Shown here: positions 50,149 to 58,443 of the stretch, piece after piece
Position numbering within the stretch: the stretch's first letter is position 1
How the letters are laid out: each line of letters begins with the position of its first letter
Notes under the pieces: model-generated
What the model was told of the DNA's origin: nothing
Seen by the model: the letters and a program-made list of their open reading frames with translations, nothing else
Database searches by the model: none
Source of the DNA: Pseudomonadota bacterium
Lineage (GTDB): Bacteria; Pseudomonadota; Alphaproteobacteria; Rhodobacterales; Rhodobacteraceae
Direction: 5' to 3'
DNA length: 64,000 nt
Assembly (NCBI GenBank): GCA_021845805.1
Contig: JAJZVD010000002.1
Location: 62,001-126,000 of the forward strand
Translations under genes and position numbers: made by a program

Positions 50149-50682
50149 GTGAAGACCGTTGCCCTTGTTGCGGGCCTTCTGGCCGTGCAGGTGACCTGCA
50201 CGCTTTTCTTTGTCTGGGATATTCTCAGCTCCATCCTCGGGCTCGGCGGGCCGCCGGTGCGCTGGGAAACGCGCGAGATGATCGAGATCGGCGCGGCCGT
50301 CGGGCTGATCCTTGGGGTGGGGATCGGCACGGCACTGCTTTACCGCACCATCCGCCGGTCGCGCGAGACCGAACGGAAGCTGCGCAACGTCTCGATCGCC
50401 TTTCGCGACCTCATGGACGAACGCTTTGCGGACTGGGGGCTGACCCCGGCCGAGCGTGACGTGGCGCTTTTCGCGATCAAGGGCCTGTCCACCGCCGACA
50501 TCGCCCGGATGCGGCAGACCAGCGAAGGCACGGTGAAGGCGCAGACCGCGGCGATCTACCGCAAGGCAGGCGTCAGCGGGCGGCCGCAGCTTCTGAGCCT
50601 GTTCATCGATGACCTCATGACGGGCGATGCGCTGCCCGCGCCCATGCCCGAGCGGGCCGAGCGCGTTCAGTCCGTCCCGTAA
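50149..50682 (+). CDS. Membrane-anchored LuxR-type helix-turn-helix regulator
   Basis: Two hydrophobic segments (VALVAGLLAVQVTCTLFFVWDI; IEIGAAVGLILGVGIGTALLY), then GLTPAERDVALFAIKGLSTADIARMRQTSEGTVKAQTAAIYRKAGVSGRPQLLSLFIDDL. GTG start. Confidence 0.85.
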   Translation: MKTVALVAGLLAVQVTCTLFFVWDILSSILGLGGPPVRWETREMIEIGAAVGLILGVGIGTALLYRTIRRSRETERKLRNVSIAFRDLMDERFADWGLTPAERDVALFAIKGLSTADIARMRQTSEGTVKAQTAAIYRKAGVSGRPQLLSLFIDDLMTGDALPAPMPERAERVQSVP

Positions 50683-51041
50683 AGCTCGAGGACCTCGAGC
50701 GGGACAACGCTCAGGGTGCGTCGATGGGTCGCCCGCAGCTTCACCCGGGGGGCCGCGCCTTCCTCGTGCGCCTGCAGGAAACGCCCGGCGCACAGGCACC
50801 ACTGGTCGCCCGGCTTCAGCCCGGCAAAGCCCCATTCGGGGCGCGGGGTCGACAGGTCGTTGCCGAGATACTTCGACATGGCCAGGAATTCAGCCGTCAT
50901 GATCGCGCAGACGGTATGCACGCCGCGATCCGAGGCCGCGGTATCGCAGCAGCCGTTGCGGAAGAAGCCCGTCAGCGGGTCGCGCGAGCATTCCTCCAGC
51001 GGGCCGCCCAGAACGTTGACCGAAGGTTCCATCACCGACAT
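50667..51041 (-). CDS. DUF2237 family protein
   Basis: MSVMEPSVNVLGGPLEECSRDPLTGFFRNGCCDTAASDRGVHTVCAIMTAEFLAMSKYLGNDLSTPRPEWGFAGLKPGDQWCLCAGRFLQA; start corrected. Confidence 0.88.
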   Translation of the reverse strand: MSVMEPSVNVLGGPLEECSRDPLTGFFRNGCCDTAASDRGVHTVCAIMTAEFLAMSKYLGNDLSTPRPEWGFAGLKPGDQWCLCAGRFLQAHEEGAAPRVKLRATHRRTLSVVPLEVLELYGTD

Positions 51042-51096
51042 CGCATCCTCCCGTTGGCCTGCCTCATCATAGGGCCCGGCACGCCGGGGGGAAGGG

Positions 51097-51783
51097 TCAG
51101 CGAAACTTCTGCGCCAGCCGCTGCAGGTCGGTAAGGCCGTCGCCCTCTTGCGCCGCCGCGGGCGGGGCGACCGGGCCCGCCTCGCGCGGCGGCGCCGCGG
51201 GTCTGGCGGCGGGCGGCCGGGCCATCCGGTTGGCGATGGCCTGCTGGAACTTCGCGCCCTCATCCGCCGCCAGCGCCACGGCCCCGTCGGAAATGCCGCG
51301 CATCAGGTCATCCAGCCAGCCTTCCTCGGCCTTGGCGAAATCGTGCAGCACATAGCCCGCCACCTTGGCCTTGTCGCCCGGATGCCCGATGCCCAGCCGC
51401 ACCCGGCCATAGCCCTCGCCGATATGGGCGTGGATCGACCGCAGGCCGTTGTGCCCGGCATGCCCGCCGCCCACCTTCAGCCGCACCTTGCCGGGCGCAA
51501 GGTCAAGCTCGTCATGGAAAACCGTGACCTCGTTCGGCGCCAGCTTGAAGAAGCGCATCGCCTCGCCCACCGACTGGCCCGAGAGGTTCATGAACGTGGC
51601 GGGCTTCAGCAGCACCACCTTTTCCAGGCCAAGCCTGCCCTCGGCCACCTCGCCCTGAAAGCGCGCGCGCCAGGGGGTGAAGCCGTTATCGGCGGCGATC
51701 CGGTCGACGGCCATGAAGCCGATGTTGTGGCGGTTGCCCGCATATTGCGTGCCCGGATTGCCGAGACCGACGAAGAGCCGCAT
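51097..51783 (-). CDS. pth: Peptidyl-tRNA hydrolase
   Basis: [30 protein letters not shown]...[21 protein letters not shown]...[30 protein letters not shown]; start corrected. Confidence 0.96.
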   Translation of the reverse strand: MRLFVGLGNPGTQYAGNRHNIGFMAVDRIAADNGFTPWRARFQGEVAEGRLGLEKVVLLKPATFMNLSGQSVGEAMRFFKLAPNEVTVFHDELDLAPGKVRLKVGGGHAGHNGLRSIHAHIGEGYGRVRLGIGHPGDKAKVAGYVLHDFAKAEEGWLDDLMRGISDGAVALAADEGAKFQQAIANRMARPPAARPAAPPREAGPVAPPAAAQEGDGLTDLQRLAQKFR

Positions 51784-51859
51784 GGGTATCTCCTTTCCGC
51801 AGTCTTTTGCCCCGGACGGGGCAAAAACACCAGACGGTTCCGGGGCAGGGCGGCACAAA

Positions 51860-51888
51860 CGAAAAACGCAGGGCCGGGGCCCTGCGTT
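51860..51888 (-). terminator. Rho-independent terminator after rplY
   Basis: Minus strand AACGCAGGGCC-CC-GGCCCTGCGTT followed by TTTCGTTTG. Confidence 0.8.
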
Positions 51889-51914
51889 CATCCGATCTGC
51901 GACGCGGGGCGCGA

Positions 51915-52514
51915 TCAGCCCGCGGCGGCTTCTTCCGCCACCAGGCCCGACGGGGCCGCGATGTTGGCGATCACGAAGTTCCGCTCGATCGTGGGCTTGG
52001 CGCCCGAGGGCAGCACCACGTCGTTGATGTGGATCACGTCGCCGATCTGCTTGCCGGTCAGGTCCACGGTGATGTGGTCCGGGATCTCGGACGCGGTGAC
52101 TTCCAGTTCCACTTCCGGGCGCACCACGGTCAGCGTACCGCCGCGCTTCAGCCCCGGCGACGCTTCGTGGTTTTCGAAGGTCACATGGATGAACAGGTTG
52201 ATCCGGCTGTTGCGGTGCAGGCGCATCAGGTCGACGTGGGTCGGAAGATCCTTCACCACGTCGCGTTGCACGCCGCGGCAGATCACGCGCACGTCTTCGT
52301 GCCCGTCAACCTTCAGGTTGAACAGCGTCTGCAGGAAGCGGCCTGCCTTCAGCTTGTTCAGCAGCGGATAGAATTCGAAGTTCAGCGGCAGCGGCTCCTT
52401 GCCGTCACCGTAGACGATACCGGGTACGTAGCCCTTGCGACGAGCTTGACGAGCGGCCCCCTTGCCTGTCCCCGTCCGTACCTCGGCGTGAAGATCCGGG
52501 ATCTCACCAGCCAT
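51915..52514 (-). CDS. rplY: 50S ribosomal protein L25/general stress protein Ctc
   Basis: [71 protein letters not shown]; start corrected. Confidence 0.95.
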   Translation of the reverse strand: MAGEIPDLHAEVRTGTGKGAARQARRKGYVPGIVYGDGKEPLPLNFEFYPLLNKLKAGRFLQTLFNLKVDGHEDVRVICRGVQRDVVKDLPTHVDLMRLHRNSRINLFIHVTFENHEASPGLKRGGTLTVVRPEVELEVTASEIPDHITVDLTGKQIGDVIHINDVVLPSGAKPTIERNFVIANIAAPSGLVAEEAAAG

Positions 52515-52684
52515 AGAGGTTCTCCATAGGTTAGCGGCCGCCCTCCAAGGGTGCGCGACCGTGAGCGCGAGCCTATAGGTCAGATTCGCCTGAAAGGAAA
52601 GCGCAAAAGCGGACCCGGCCTTGCCGCGGCGGCGCTGTCGCGATAGGTGTCGCCGGGCCGAAGCCCCGTGGCCGGAGTCCTCCC

Positions 52685-53839
52685 ATGATGACGCTTGATA
52701 CGCTGCGCGCCGCCCGCGCGCCACTCGCCAGTTTTGCCGCGATGGGCGTCCTGTGGGGGGCCTATGCCGGGATGGTGCCCGCGACAAAGGCGCAACTGGG
52801 CGTTGACGACAGCACCTGGGGGCTTCTGTTCCTCTGCTCGTCCTCGGCGGCGGTCTTCGCCATGCTCTTCGCGCCCCGGATCGGTGCCGCGCTGGGCGGG
52901 CGGGTGCTGCCGGTGGTGACCTTCGCGATGGGGCTGGCCTTCGTCTTGCCCGGGCACATGACGCAGGTGATCTGGTTCATCCCCTGCATGATGCTGCTGG
53001 GCATGTCCTCGGGCTCGCTTGACGTGCTGATGAACGCCCGCGTCTCGGCCATCGAGACCGAGCGCGGACTGCACCTGATGAACCTCAGCCACGCGGCCTA
53101 TTCCTTTGCCTATGCGGCGGGGGCGGCGGCGACCGGCATCGCGCGGGGGTTCGGGCTCGGGCCCGCCGCGGTGTTGAGCGGGGTGGCCTGCGTCGCCATG
53201 CTGATGGCCTTTCTGACCGTCGAGCGCGACGGCCGCATCCCAGGCCTTGGCCGGCGGCGCGAGGACCGGGCGGGCGCGCTTGGGATGCTGCCGGTGGTGG
53301 GCGGCTTTGTCATCCTGATCGCCTTTCTCAGCGAGAACGCGGCCGAGGCCTGGTCGGCGCTGCATATCGAACGCACGCTGGGCGGAAGCCCGGGGTTCGG
53401 CAGCTACGGCCCGGCGCTGCTGGGGCTGACGATGGGCGTGGGGCGGATGTTCGGGCAGGTGCTGGTGGCGCGGCTGTCGGAATCGGTCCTGCTCCGCTGG
53501 GGCACGCTGGTGGCCGCCGCGGGGGCCGTGGTGGCGGCGCTCGCCCCCACGCCGCTGGTGGCCTATGGCGGCTTTGTCATCCTGGGCGGCGGGGTCTCGG
53601 TGATCGCGCCGGTGGCGCTGGCGCTGATCGGGCGGCTGGTCGACCCGCGGCTGCGCACCCAGGCCATCGCGCGGGCCTCGATGCTGGGCTATCTGGGGTA
53701 TTTCTTCGGCCCGCCCGCGCTGGGGGGGATTTCAAGCCTGTTCGGCCTGCGCATCGCCTTCGGCGTCGTGGCGCTGGTGCTGCTGGGCCTCTTGCCGCTG
53801 GTGCCGGTGATGCTGCGCGGGCGGGTGGCCCGCGCCTGA
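52685..53839 (+). CDS. MFS transporter
   Basis: About 12 hydrophobic segments; [42 protein letters not shown]... Confidence 0.9.
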   Translation: MMTLDTLRAARAPLASFAAMGVLWGAYAGMVPATKAQLGVDDSTWGLLFLCSSSAAVFAMLFAPRIGAALGGRVLPVVTFAMGLAFVLPGHMTQVIWFIPCMMLLGMSSGSLDVLMNARVSAIETERGLHLMNLSHAAYSFAYAAGAAATGIARGFGLGPAAVLSGVACVAMLMAFLTVERDGRIPGLGRRREDRAGALGMLPVVGGFVILIAFLSENAAEAWSALHIERTLGGSPGFGSYGPALLGLTMGVGRMFGQVLVARLSESVLLRWGTLVAAAGAVVAALAPTPLVAYGGFVILGGGVSVIAPVALALIGRLVDPRLRTQAIARASMLGYLGYFFGPPALGGISSLFGLRIAFGVVALVLLGLLPLVPVMLRGRVARA

Positions 53840-55003
53840 TCAGGCCCAGTTGCCCTCGAAATCGGCGGGGATCAGCAGGTTTTCTCGCCGCAGGTCCTGC
53901 ACCTTGCGCTCGCCGCAGAGCGCCATCGAGGTGTCAAGCTCCTTGCGGATCACCTCGAGCGCCGTGGTCACGCCCGCCTCGCCCATCGCGCCAAGGCCGT
54001 AGATGTAGCTGCGGCCGATGAAGGTGCCATGCGCCCCAAGCGCCAGCGCCTTCAGAACGTCCTGCCCCGAGCGGATGCCGGAATCCATCAGCACTTCGAC
54101 CCGGTCGCCCACCGCGCGCACGATCGAGGGAAGCATGCGGATCGACGACAGCGCGCCATCCAGTTGGCGCCCGCCGTGGTTCGACACGATGATCGCATCG
54201 GCGCCGAAGTCGGCGGCGCGCTTGGCGTCCTCCACGTCAAGGATGCCCTTCAGGATGATCTTGCCGCCCCACATCTCGCGGATGCGCCGGATCTTGGACC
54301 AGTCAAGCTGCGGGTCGAACTGTTCGTTCGTCCAGGACGACAGCGACGAGGCATCGCCCACCCCCTTCGCATGGCCCACGATGTTGCCGAAGAAGCGCCG
54401 CTTGGTCTGCAGCATCTCGATGCCCCAGCCCCATTTGGTGGCCAGGTTCAGCATCGTGGGGATGGTCAGCTTCGGCGGGGCCGAAAGCCCGTTCTTCAGA
54501 TCCTTGTGGCGCTGGCCCAGGATCTGCAGATCGAGCGTCAGCACCATTGCCGAACATTTTGCGGCCTTGGCCCGGTTGATGATGTTCTCGACGAATTCCC
54601 AGTCTTTCATGACGTAAAGCTGGAACCAGAACGGCTTCGAGGTATGCGCCGCCACATCCTCGATCGAGCAGATCGACATCGTCGACAGGGTGAAGGGCAC
54701 CCCGAACTTTTCGGCTGCGCGCGCGGCCAGGATCTCGCCATCGGCGTGCTGCATCCCCGTCAGCCCCACCGGGGCCAGCGCGACCGGCATCGTGATCGGC
54801 TCGCCGATCATCGTGGTGGCGGTTGAGCGCCCCGACATGTCGACCGCCACCTTCTGGCGCAGCCGCAGCCGGGCGAAATCCGACGTGTTCTCGCGGAAGG
54901 TCTGTTCGGTGTAGCTGCCCGACTCTGCGTAGTCGTAGAACATCTTCGGCACGCGGCGCTTGTGGATGCGCCGCAGGTCTTCGATGCAGGTGATGACGGG
55001 CAT
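53840..55003 (-). CDS. lldD: FMN-dependent alpha-hydroxy-acid oxidase / L-lactate dehydrogenase
   Basis: MPVITCIEDLRRIHKRRVPKMFYDYAESGSYTEQTFREN...LAPVGLTGMQHADGEILAARAAEKFGVPFTLSTMSICSIEDVA...SNHGGRQLDGALSS; start corrected. Confidence 0.92.
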   Translation of the reverse strand: MPVITCIEDLRRIHKRRVPKMFYDYAESGSYTEQTFRENTSDFARLRLRQKVAVDMSGRSTATTMIGEPITMPVALAPVGLTGMQHADGEILAARAAEKFGVPFTLSTMSICSIEDVAAHTSKPFWFQLYVMKDWEFVENIINRAKAAKCSAMVLTLDLQILGQRHKDLKNGLSAPPKLTIPTMLNLATKWGWGIEMLQTKRRFFGNIVGHAKGVGDASSLSSWTNEQFDPQLDWSKIRRIREMWGGKIILKGILDVEDAKRAADFGADAIIVSNHGGRQLDGALSSIRMLPSIVRAVGDRVEVLMDSGIRSGQDVLKALALGAHGTFIGRSYIYGLGAMGEAGVTTALEVIRKELDTSMALCGERKVQDLRRENLLIPADFEGNWA

Positions 55004-55066
55004 GGCGGCCTCCGCTGCGGACTGGTCAGCTTGATTTACCAATCAGGGTCGGTTGGGGCAATGGCT

Positions 55067-55636
55067 TCACGCGTGCCGTTCGAACCGCCGGTCAGGCACA
55101 AACCACAGAAGCGCCACCGCCACCACCAGTGTCAGCGCGACCCAGTTCGACACGAAGGCCATCGGCAGTGCGATCAGGTAGAGGACGACCGAGGCCTTGT
55201 CCTTCCACGACCGGCCGAGCGACTTCGCGAAGGTCGAATCGCGTCCGTGCTGGGCGATCAGGACGCGTTCCAGCAGGAAATAGGCCGCCGCGCACATCAG
55301 CAGGTCGACGACATAGACCGCGAGCGGAAAGCCTGCGAATTCGCTTTCGCCCATGAAGGCGGTGGCAAAGGGCATCAGCGACAGCCAGAACAGCAGGTGC
55401 AGGTTGGCCCAGAGCACCCAGCCGCCGACATGGGTGACGCTGTGGAACATGTGGTGATGGTTGTTCCAGTAGAGCCCGACATTGGCGAAGGACAGCACAT
55501 AGGACAGGAACACCGGGATCAGCGGCTGCAGCGCCGCGGCATCGTGGCCTTCGGGCACTTTCAGTTCCAGAACCATGATGGTGATGATGATGGCGATCAC
55601 GCCATCGGAGAAGGCCTCGATCCTGCCCTTGGTCAT
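55067..55636 (-). CDS. TMEM175-like (DUF1211) membrane protein, putative K+ channel family
   Basis: MTKGRIEAFSDGVIAIIITIMVLELKVPEG...; RxxxFSD motif and multiple TM segments. Confidence 0.87.
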   Translation of the reverse strand: MTKGRIEAFSDGVIAIIITIMVLELKVPEGHDAAALQPLIPVFLSYVLSFANVGLYWNNHHHMFHSVTHVGGWVLWANLHLLFWLSLMPFATAFMGESEFAGFPLAVYVVDLLMCAAAYFLLERVLIAQHGRDSTFAKSLGRSWKDKASVVLYLIALPMAFVSNWVALTLVVAVALLWFVPDRRFERHA

Positions 55637-55684
55637 GCGCGTCCCCCCGGCTGAGCGGGGTCGAGCGTAGCGGGGCGCCCTGCG

Positions 55685-56230
55685 TCAGGAAACCCCGATC
55701 CGCAACCAGCCCGCGGGTTTGGCCACCCGGCGCGCCAGCCGGGCGGGCAGGACGATGCCATGCGCCCCGGGCACCCGCAGGGCGGTGCGGCGGGCCGCGG
55801 CGCGGTCCGGCAGGGCGATGACCGCTGCGGGCTGCGGCTGCGGCGGCGGAAGGGCGGGCAGCGCCTGCGGCCGGACCAGCGCGCGCGCCCGGTCGGCGCC
55901 CAGCAGGGCGTAGTCATGCGCCATCACTGCCGCCCGCGTGCGCAGCCGGCAGAGCCGGGCCCAGAGCTGGCGCACCGCTTCGGCCCGCAACCCCTCTGTC
56001 CCGTCGCCCGCGCGAGCCAGCGTTGCCTCGGTGATGCGGATCTCAAGCGCGGCGAGGCGGGCGATGACCAGAAACTGGCCCGTTCCCCCGCCGGGCAGGC
56101 CGACGCCGGGAAAGAACGGGGCAGGCCCCGCCATCAGCACGTCGACCACGAAATCGGCGGCGGGCGAGCCTGGGTAGCTGGCCGCGAGCGTCCTGCGGAT
56201 GTCTTCCCGATCCGTGACACGTCCCAACAT
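55685..56230 (-). CDS. Hypothetical protein, no recognised domain
   Basis: MLGRVTDREDIRRTLAASYPGSPAADFVVDVLMAGPAPFFPGVGLPGGGTGQFLVIARLAALEIRITEATLARAGDG...; long ORF in a plausible gap, antisense competitors look like mirror ORFs. Confidence 0.6.
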   Translation of the reverse strand: MLGRVTDREDIRRTLAASYPGSPAADFVVDVLMAGPAPFFPGVGLPGGGTGQFLVIARLAALEIRITEATLARAGDGTEGLRAEAVRQLWARLCRLRTRAAVMAHDYALLGADRARALVRPQALPALPPPQPQPAAVIALPDRAAARRTALRVPGAHGIVLPARLARRVAKPAGWLRIGVS

Positions 56231-56339
56231 GATCCCGCTTGCCTCCGATGCCCCGATTGCCGGAGCGAGCCTAGCCAGACAGGCCTTTAGCTTCGGTAAA
56301 CTCCGCGGCGAAAGTTGGGCGCGGCGGGGGCGGGCGGGA

Positions 56340-56972
56340 TCAGATGACCCCGATGCCGCGCAGGATCAGCGTCTTGACGCTGTCCTTCGCGTCCTTCCAT
56401 TGCCGGTCGGACAGCGGCTTGCCACCGTTCAGCGTCTCGATCTGATGGCCGAAGTCGGCGTAATGCTGGGTCGTGGCCCAGAGCATGTACAGCAGGTGGC
56501 GCGGATCGACACGGGCCATCCGCCCTTCGTCGATCCAGCGCTGGATGACCCGGGCGCGCCCCTCGGTCCAGTCGCGCAGCGTGGTTTCCAGATAGTCCTG
56601 GATCACCGGCGCGCCGTGCATCACCTCGCTGGCCCAGACCTTCGATCCATGCGGATGTCGCCGCGAGATTTCCATCTTGGCGTCGATATAGGCCCCGATC
56701 CCCTCGGCGGGGCCTGCGGCCTCGTCCATGCTGCCTGCGGCATGCAGCCAGATCTCGAAGATGTTGCGCACGACCTGCCGGTAAAGGTCTTCCTTGGTTG
56801 CGAAATAATAGTGCAGGTTCGCCTTGGGCAGCCCGGCCATGTCGGCGATCAGCTGCATGGTGGCGCCGCCAAAGCCGGCCTCGGCAAAGACTTTTTCCGC
56901 TGCCTGCAAAATCAGCGCCTCGCGCTCGCGCCGGATGTCGGTGCGACGGAGCGGACGTTCGGCTGCTGTCAT
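56340..56972 (-). CDS. rutR: TetR-family regulator, RutR-like
   Basis: DIRREREALILQAAEKVFAEAGFGGATMQLIADMAGLPKANLHYYFATKEDLYRQVVRNIFEIWLHA; divergent from pyrimidine catabolic genes with RutR-like boxes between. Confidence 0.82.
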   Translation of the reverse strand: MTAAERPLRRTDIRREREALILQAAEKVFAEAGFGGATMQLIADMAGLPKANLHYYFATKEDLYRQVVRNIFEIWLHAAGSMDEAAGPAEGIGAYIDAKMEISRRHPHGSKVWASEVMHGAPVIQDYLETTLRDWTEGRARVIQRWIDEGRMARVDPRHLLYMLWATTQHYADFGHQIETLNGGKPLSDRQWKDAKDSVKTLILRGIGVI

Positions 56973-56994
56973 GCGGTGCCCCTCGCGATTTTCG

Positions 56995-57010
56995 TTGACC
57001 GGATGGTCAA
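56995..57010. promoter_or_regulatory. RutR-like operator 1: TTGACCGGATGGTCAA
   Basis: Perfect TTGACC/GGTCAA arms; one mismatch to the E. coli RutR consensus TTGACCAnnTGGTCAA. Confidence 0.8.
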
Positions 57011-57027
57011 GCTGTGGTGCGCTTCAC

Positions 57028-57043
57028 CTGACCATATGGTCAG
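57028..57043. promoter_or_regulatory. RutR-like operator 2: CTGACCATATGGTCAG
   Basis: Perfect 16-bp palindrome with core TGACCAnnTGGTCA; centre 33 bp from operator 1. Confidence 0.8.
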
Positions 57044-57109
57044 GAATGGATTCGAACAAGGGTCCGGCCGAAGGCGCCAAAGAGCACCGCGGCGGACAGG
57101 GAGACTGCG

Positions 57110-58360
57110 ATGACCGTGCCCGGCGCCAATCTGCGCATCAATGGCGAACGGCTGTGGGACAGCCTGATGGAGATGGCCAGGATCGGCCCCGGCGTGGCGG
57201 GCGGCAACAACCGCCAGACGCTGACCGATGCCGATGCCGCGGGGCGCAGCCTGTTCAAGTCGTGGTGCGAGGCCGCGGGCTGCACCATGGGTCTGGACCG
57301 CATGGGCAACATGTTCGCCCGCCGCGACGGGACCGACCCCGACGCGCTGCCCGTCTACATCGGCAGCCACCTGGATACCCAGCCCACGGGCGGCAAGTAC
57401 GACGGCGTGCTGGGCGTGCTGGGCGGGCTCGAGGTGATCCGGACGATGAACGACCTTGGGCTGCGCACGAAACACCCGGTGGTGGTCACGAACTGGACCA
57501 ATGAAGAAGGCACCCGCTTTGCCCCGGCGATGCTGGCCTCGGGCGTCTTCGCGGGCATCCACGGGCTCGACTGGGCCTATGGACGTGCCGATGCCGAGGG
57601 CAAGCGGTTCGGCGACGAGCTGAAGCGGATCGGCTGGGTGGGCGCGGAAGAGGTCGGCGCCCGCAAGATGCATGCGATGTTCGAACTGCACATCGAACAG
57701 GGGCCGATCCTCGAGGCCGAGGGCCGCGACATCGGGGTGGTCACCCACGGGCAGGGGCTGTGGTGGCTGCAGATCACCCTGACCGGCAAGGACGCGCATA
57801 CCGGATCGACGCCCATGCACATGCGGGTGAACGCGGGCCTGGGCATGGCGCGGGTGATCGAGCGGGTCCACCAGATCGCCATGAGCCACCAGCCGAACGC
57901 GGTGGGCGCGGTGGGGCAGGCGAATGTCTACCCGAACTCGCGCAACGTGATCCCGGGGCGCGCGGTCTTTACCGTCGACATCCGCAGCCCCGAGCAGGCC
58001 AAGCTGGACGCGATGCGGGCCGAGGTGGAGCGTGCGGCGCATGCGGTGGCGGCCGAACTGGGGCTGGGCTGCGAGATCGAGGCTGTGGGGCATTTCGACC
58101 CGGTCACCTTTGACCCGGGCCTCGTGAAGGTGGTGCGCGGCGCCGCAGAGCGGCTGGGGTATTCGCACATGGATATCGTGTCGGGTGCGGGCCACGATGC
58201 CTGCTGGATCAACCGCGTGGCGCCGACGGTGATGATCATGTGCCCCTGCGTGGACGGGCTGTCGCATAACGAGGCCGAGGAGATTTCGCCCCAATGGGCG
58301 GCGGCCGGGACGGACGTCCTGTTCCACGCGGTGGTGGAGACGGCGGGGGTGGTTTCCTGA
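57110..58360 (+). CDS. Zn-dependent amidohydrolase: beta-ureidopropionase / N-carbamoyl amino acid hydrolase (M20 family)
   Basis: MTVPGANLRINGERLWDSLMEMARIGPGVAGGNNRQTLTDAD...GSHLDTQPTGGKYDGVLGVLGGLEV...TNWTNEEGTRFAPAMLASGVFAG. Confidence 0.92.
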   Translation: MTVPGANLRINGERLWDSLMEMARIGPGVAGGNNRQTLTDADAAGRSLFKSWCEAAGCTMGLDRMGNMFARRDGTDPDALPVYIGSHLDTQPTGGKYDGVLGVLGGLEVIRTMNDLGLRTKHPVVVTNWTNEEGTRFAPAMLASGVFAGIHGLDWAYGRADAEGKRFGDELKRIGWVGAEEVGARKMHAMFELHIEQGPILEAEGRDIGVVTHGQGLWWLQITLTGKDAHTGSTPMHMRVNAGLGMARVIERVHQIAMSHQPNAVGAVGQANVYPNSRNVIPGRAVFTVDIRSPEQAKLDAMRAEVERAAHAVAAELGLGCEIEAVGHFDPVTFDPGLVKVVRGAAERLGYSHMDIVSGAGHDACWINRVAPTVMIMCPCVDGLSHNEAEEISPQWAAAGTDVLFHAVVETAGVVS

Positions 58361-58366
58361 GGCAGG

Positions 58367-58414
58367 CCGGGGGCTCTGCCCCCGGACCCCCGGGATATTT
58401 GGGGACAGAAAATG
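58367..58414 (+). repeat. Dispersed hairpin repeat, copy E
   Basis: CCGGGGGC-TCT-GCCCCCGG then ACCCCCGGGATATTTGGGGACAGAAAATG; between the ureidopropionase and dihydropyrimidinase genes. Confidence 0.85.
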
Positions 58415-58443
58415 GGGCCGATGGCCCCGGAGCGGGAGGCGAG

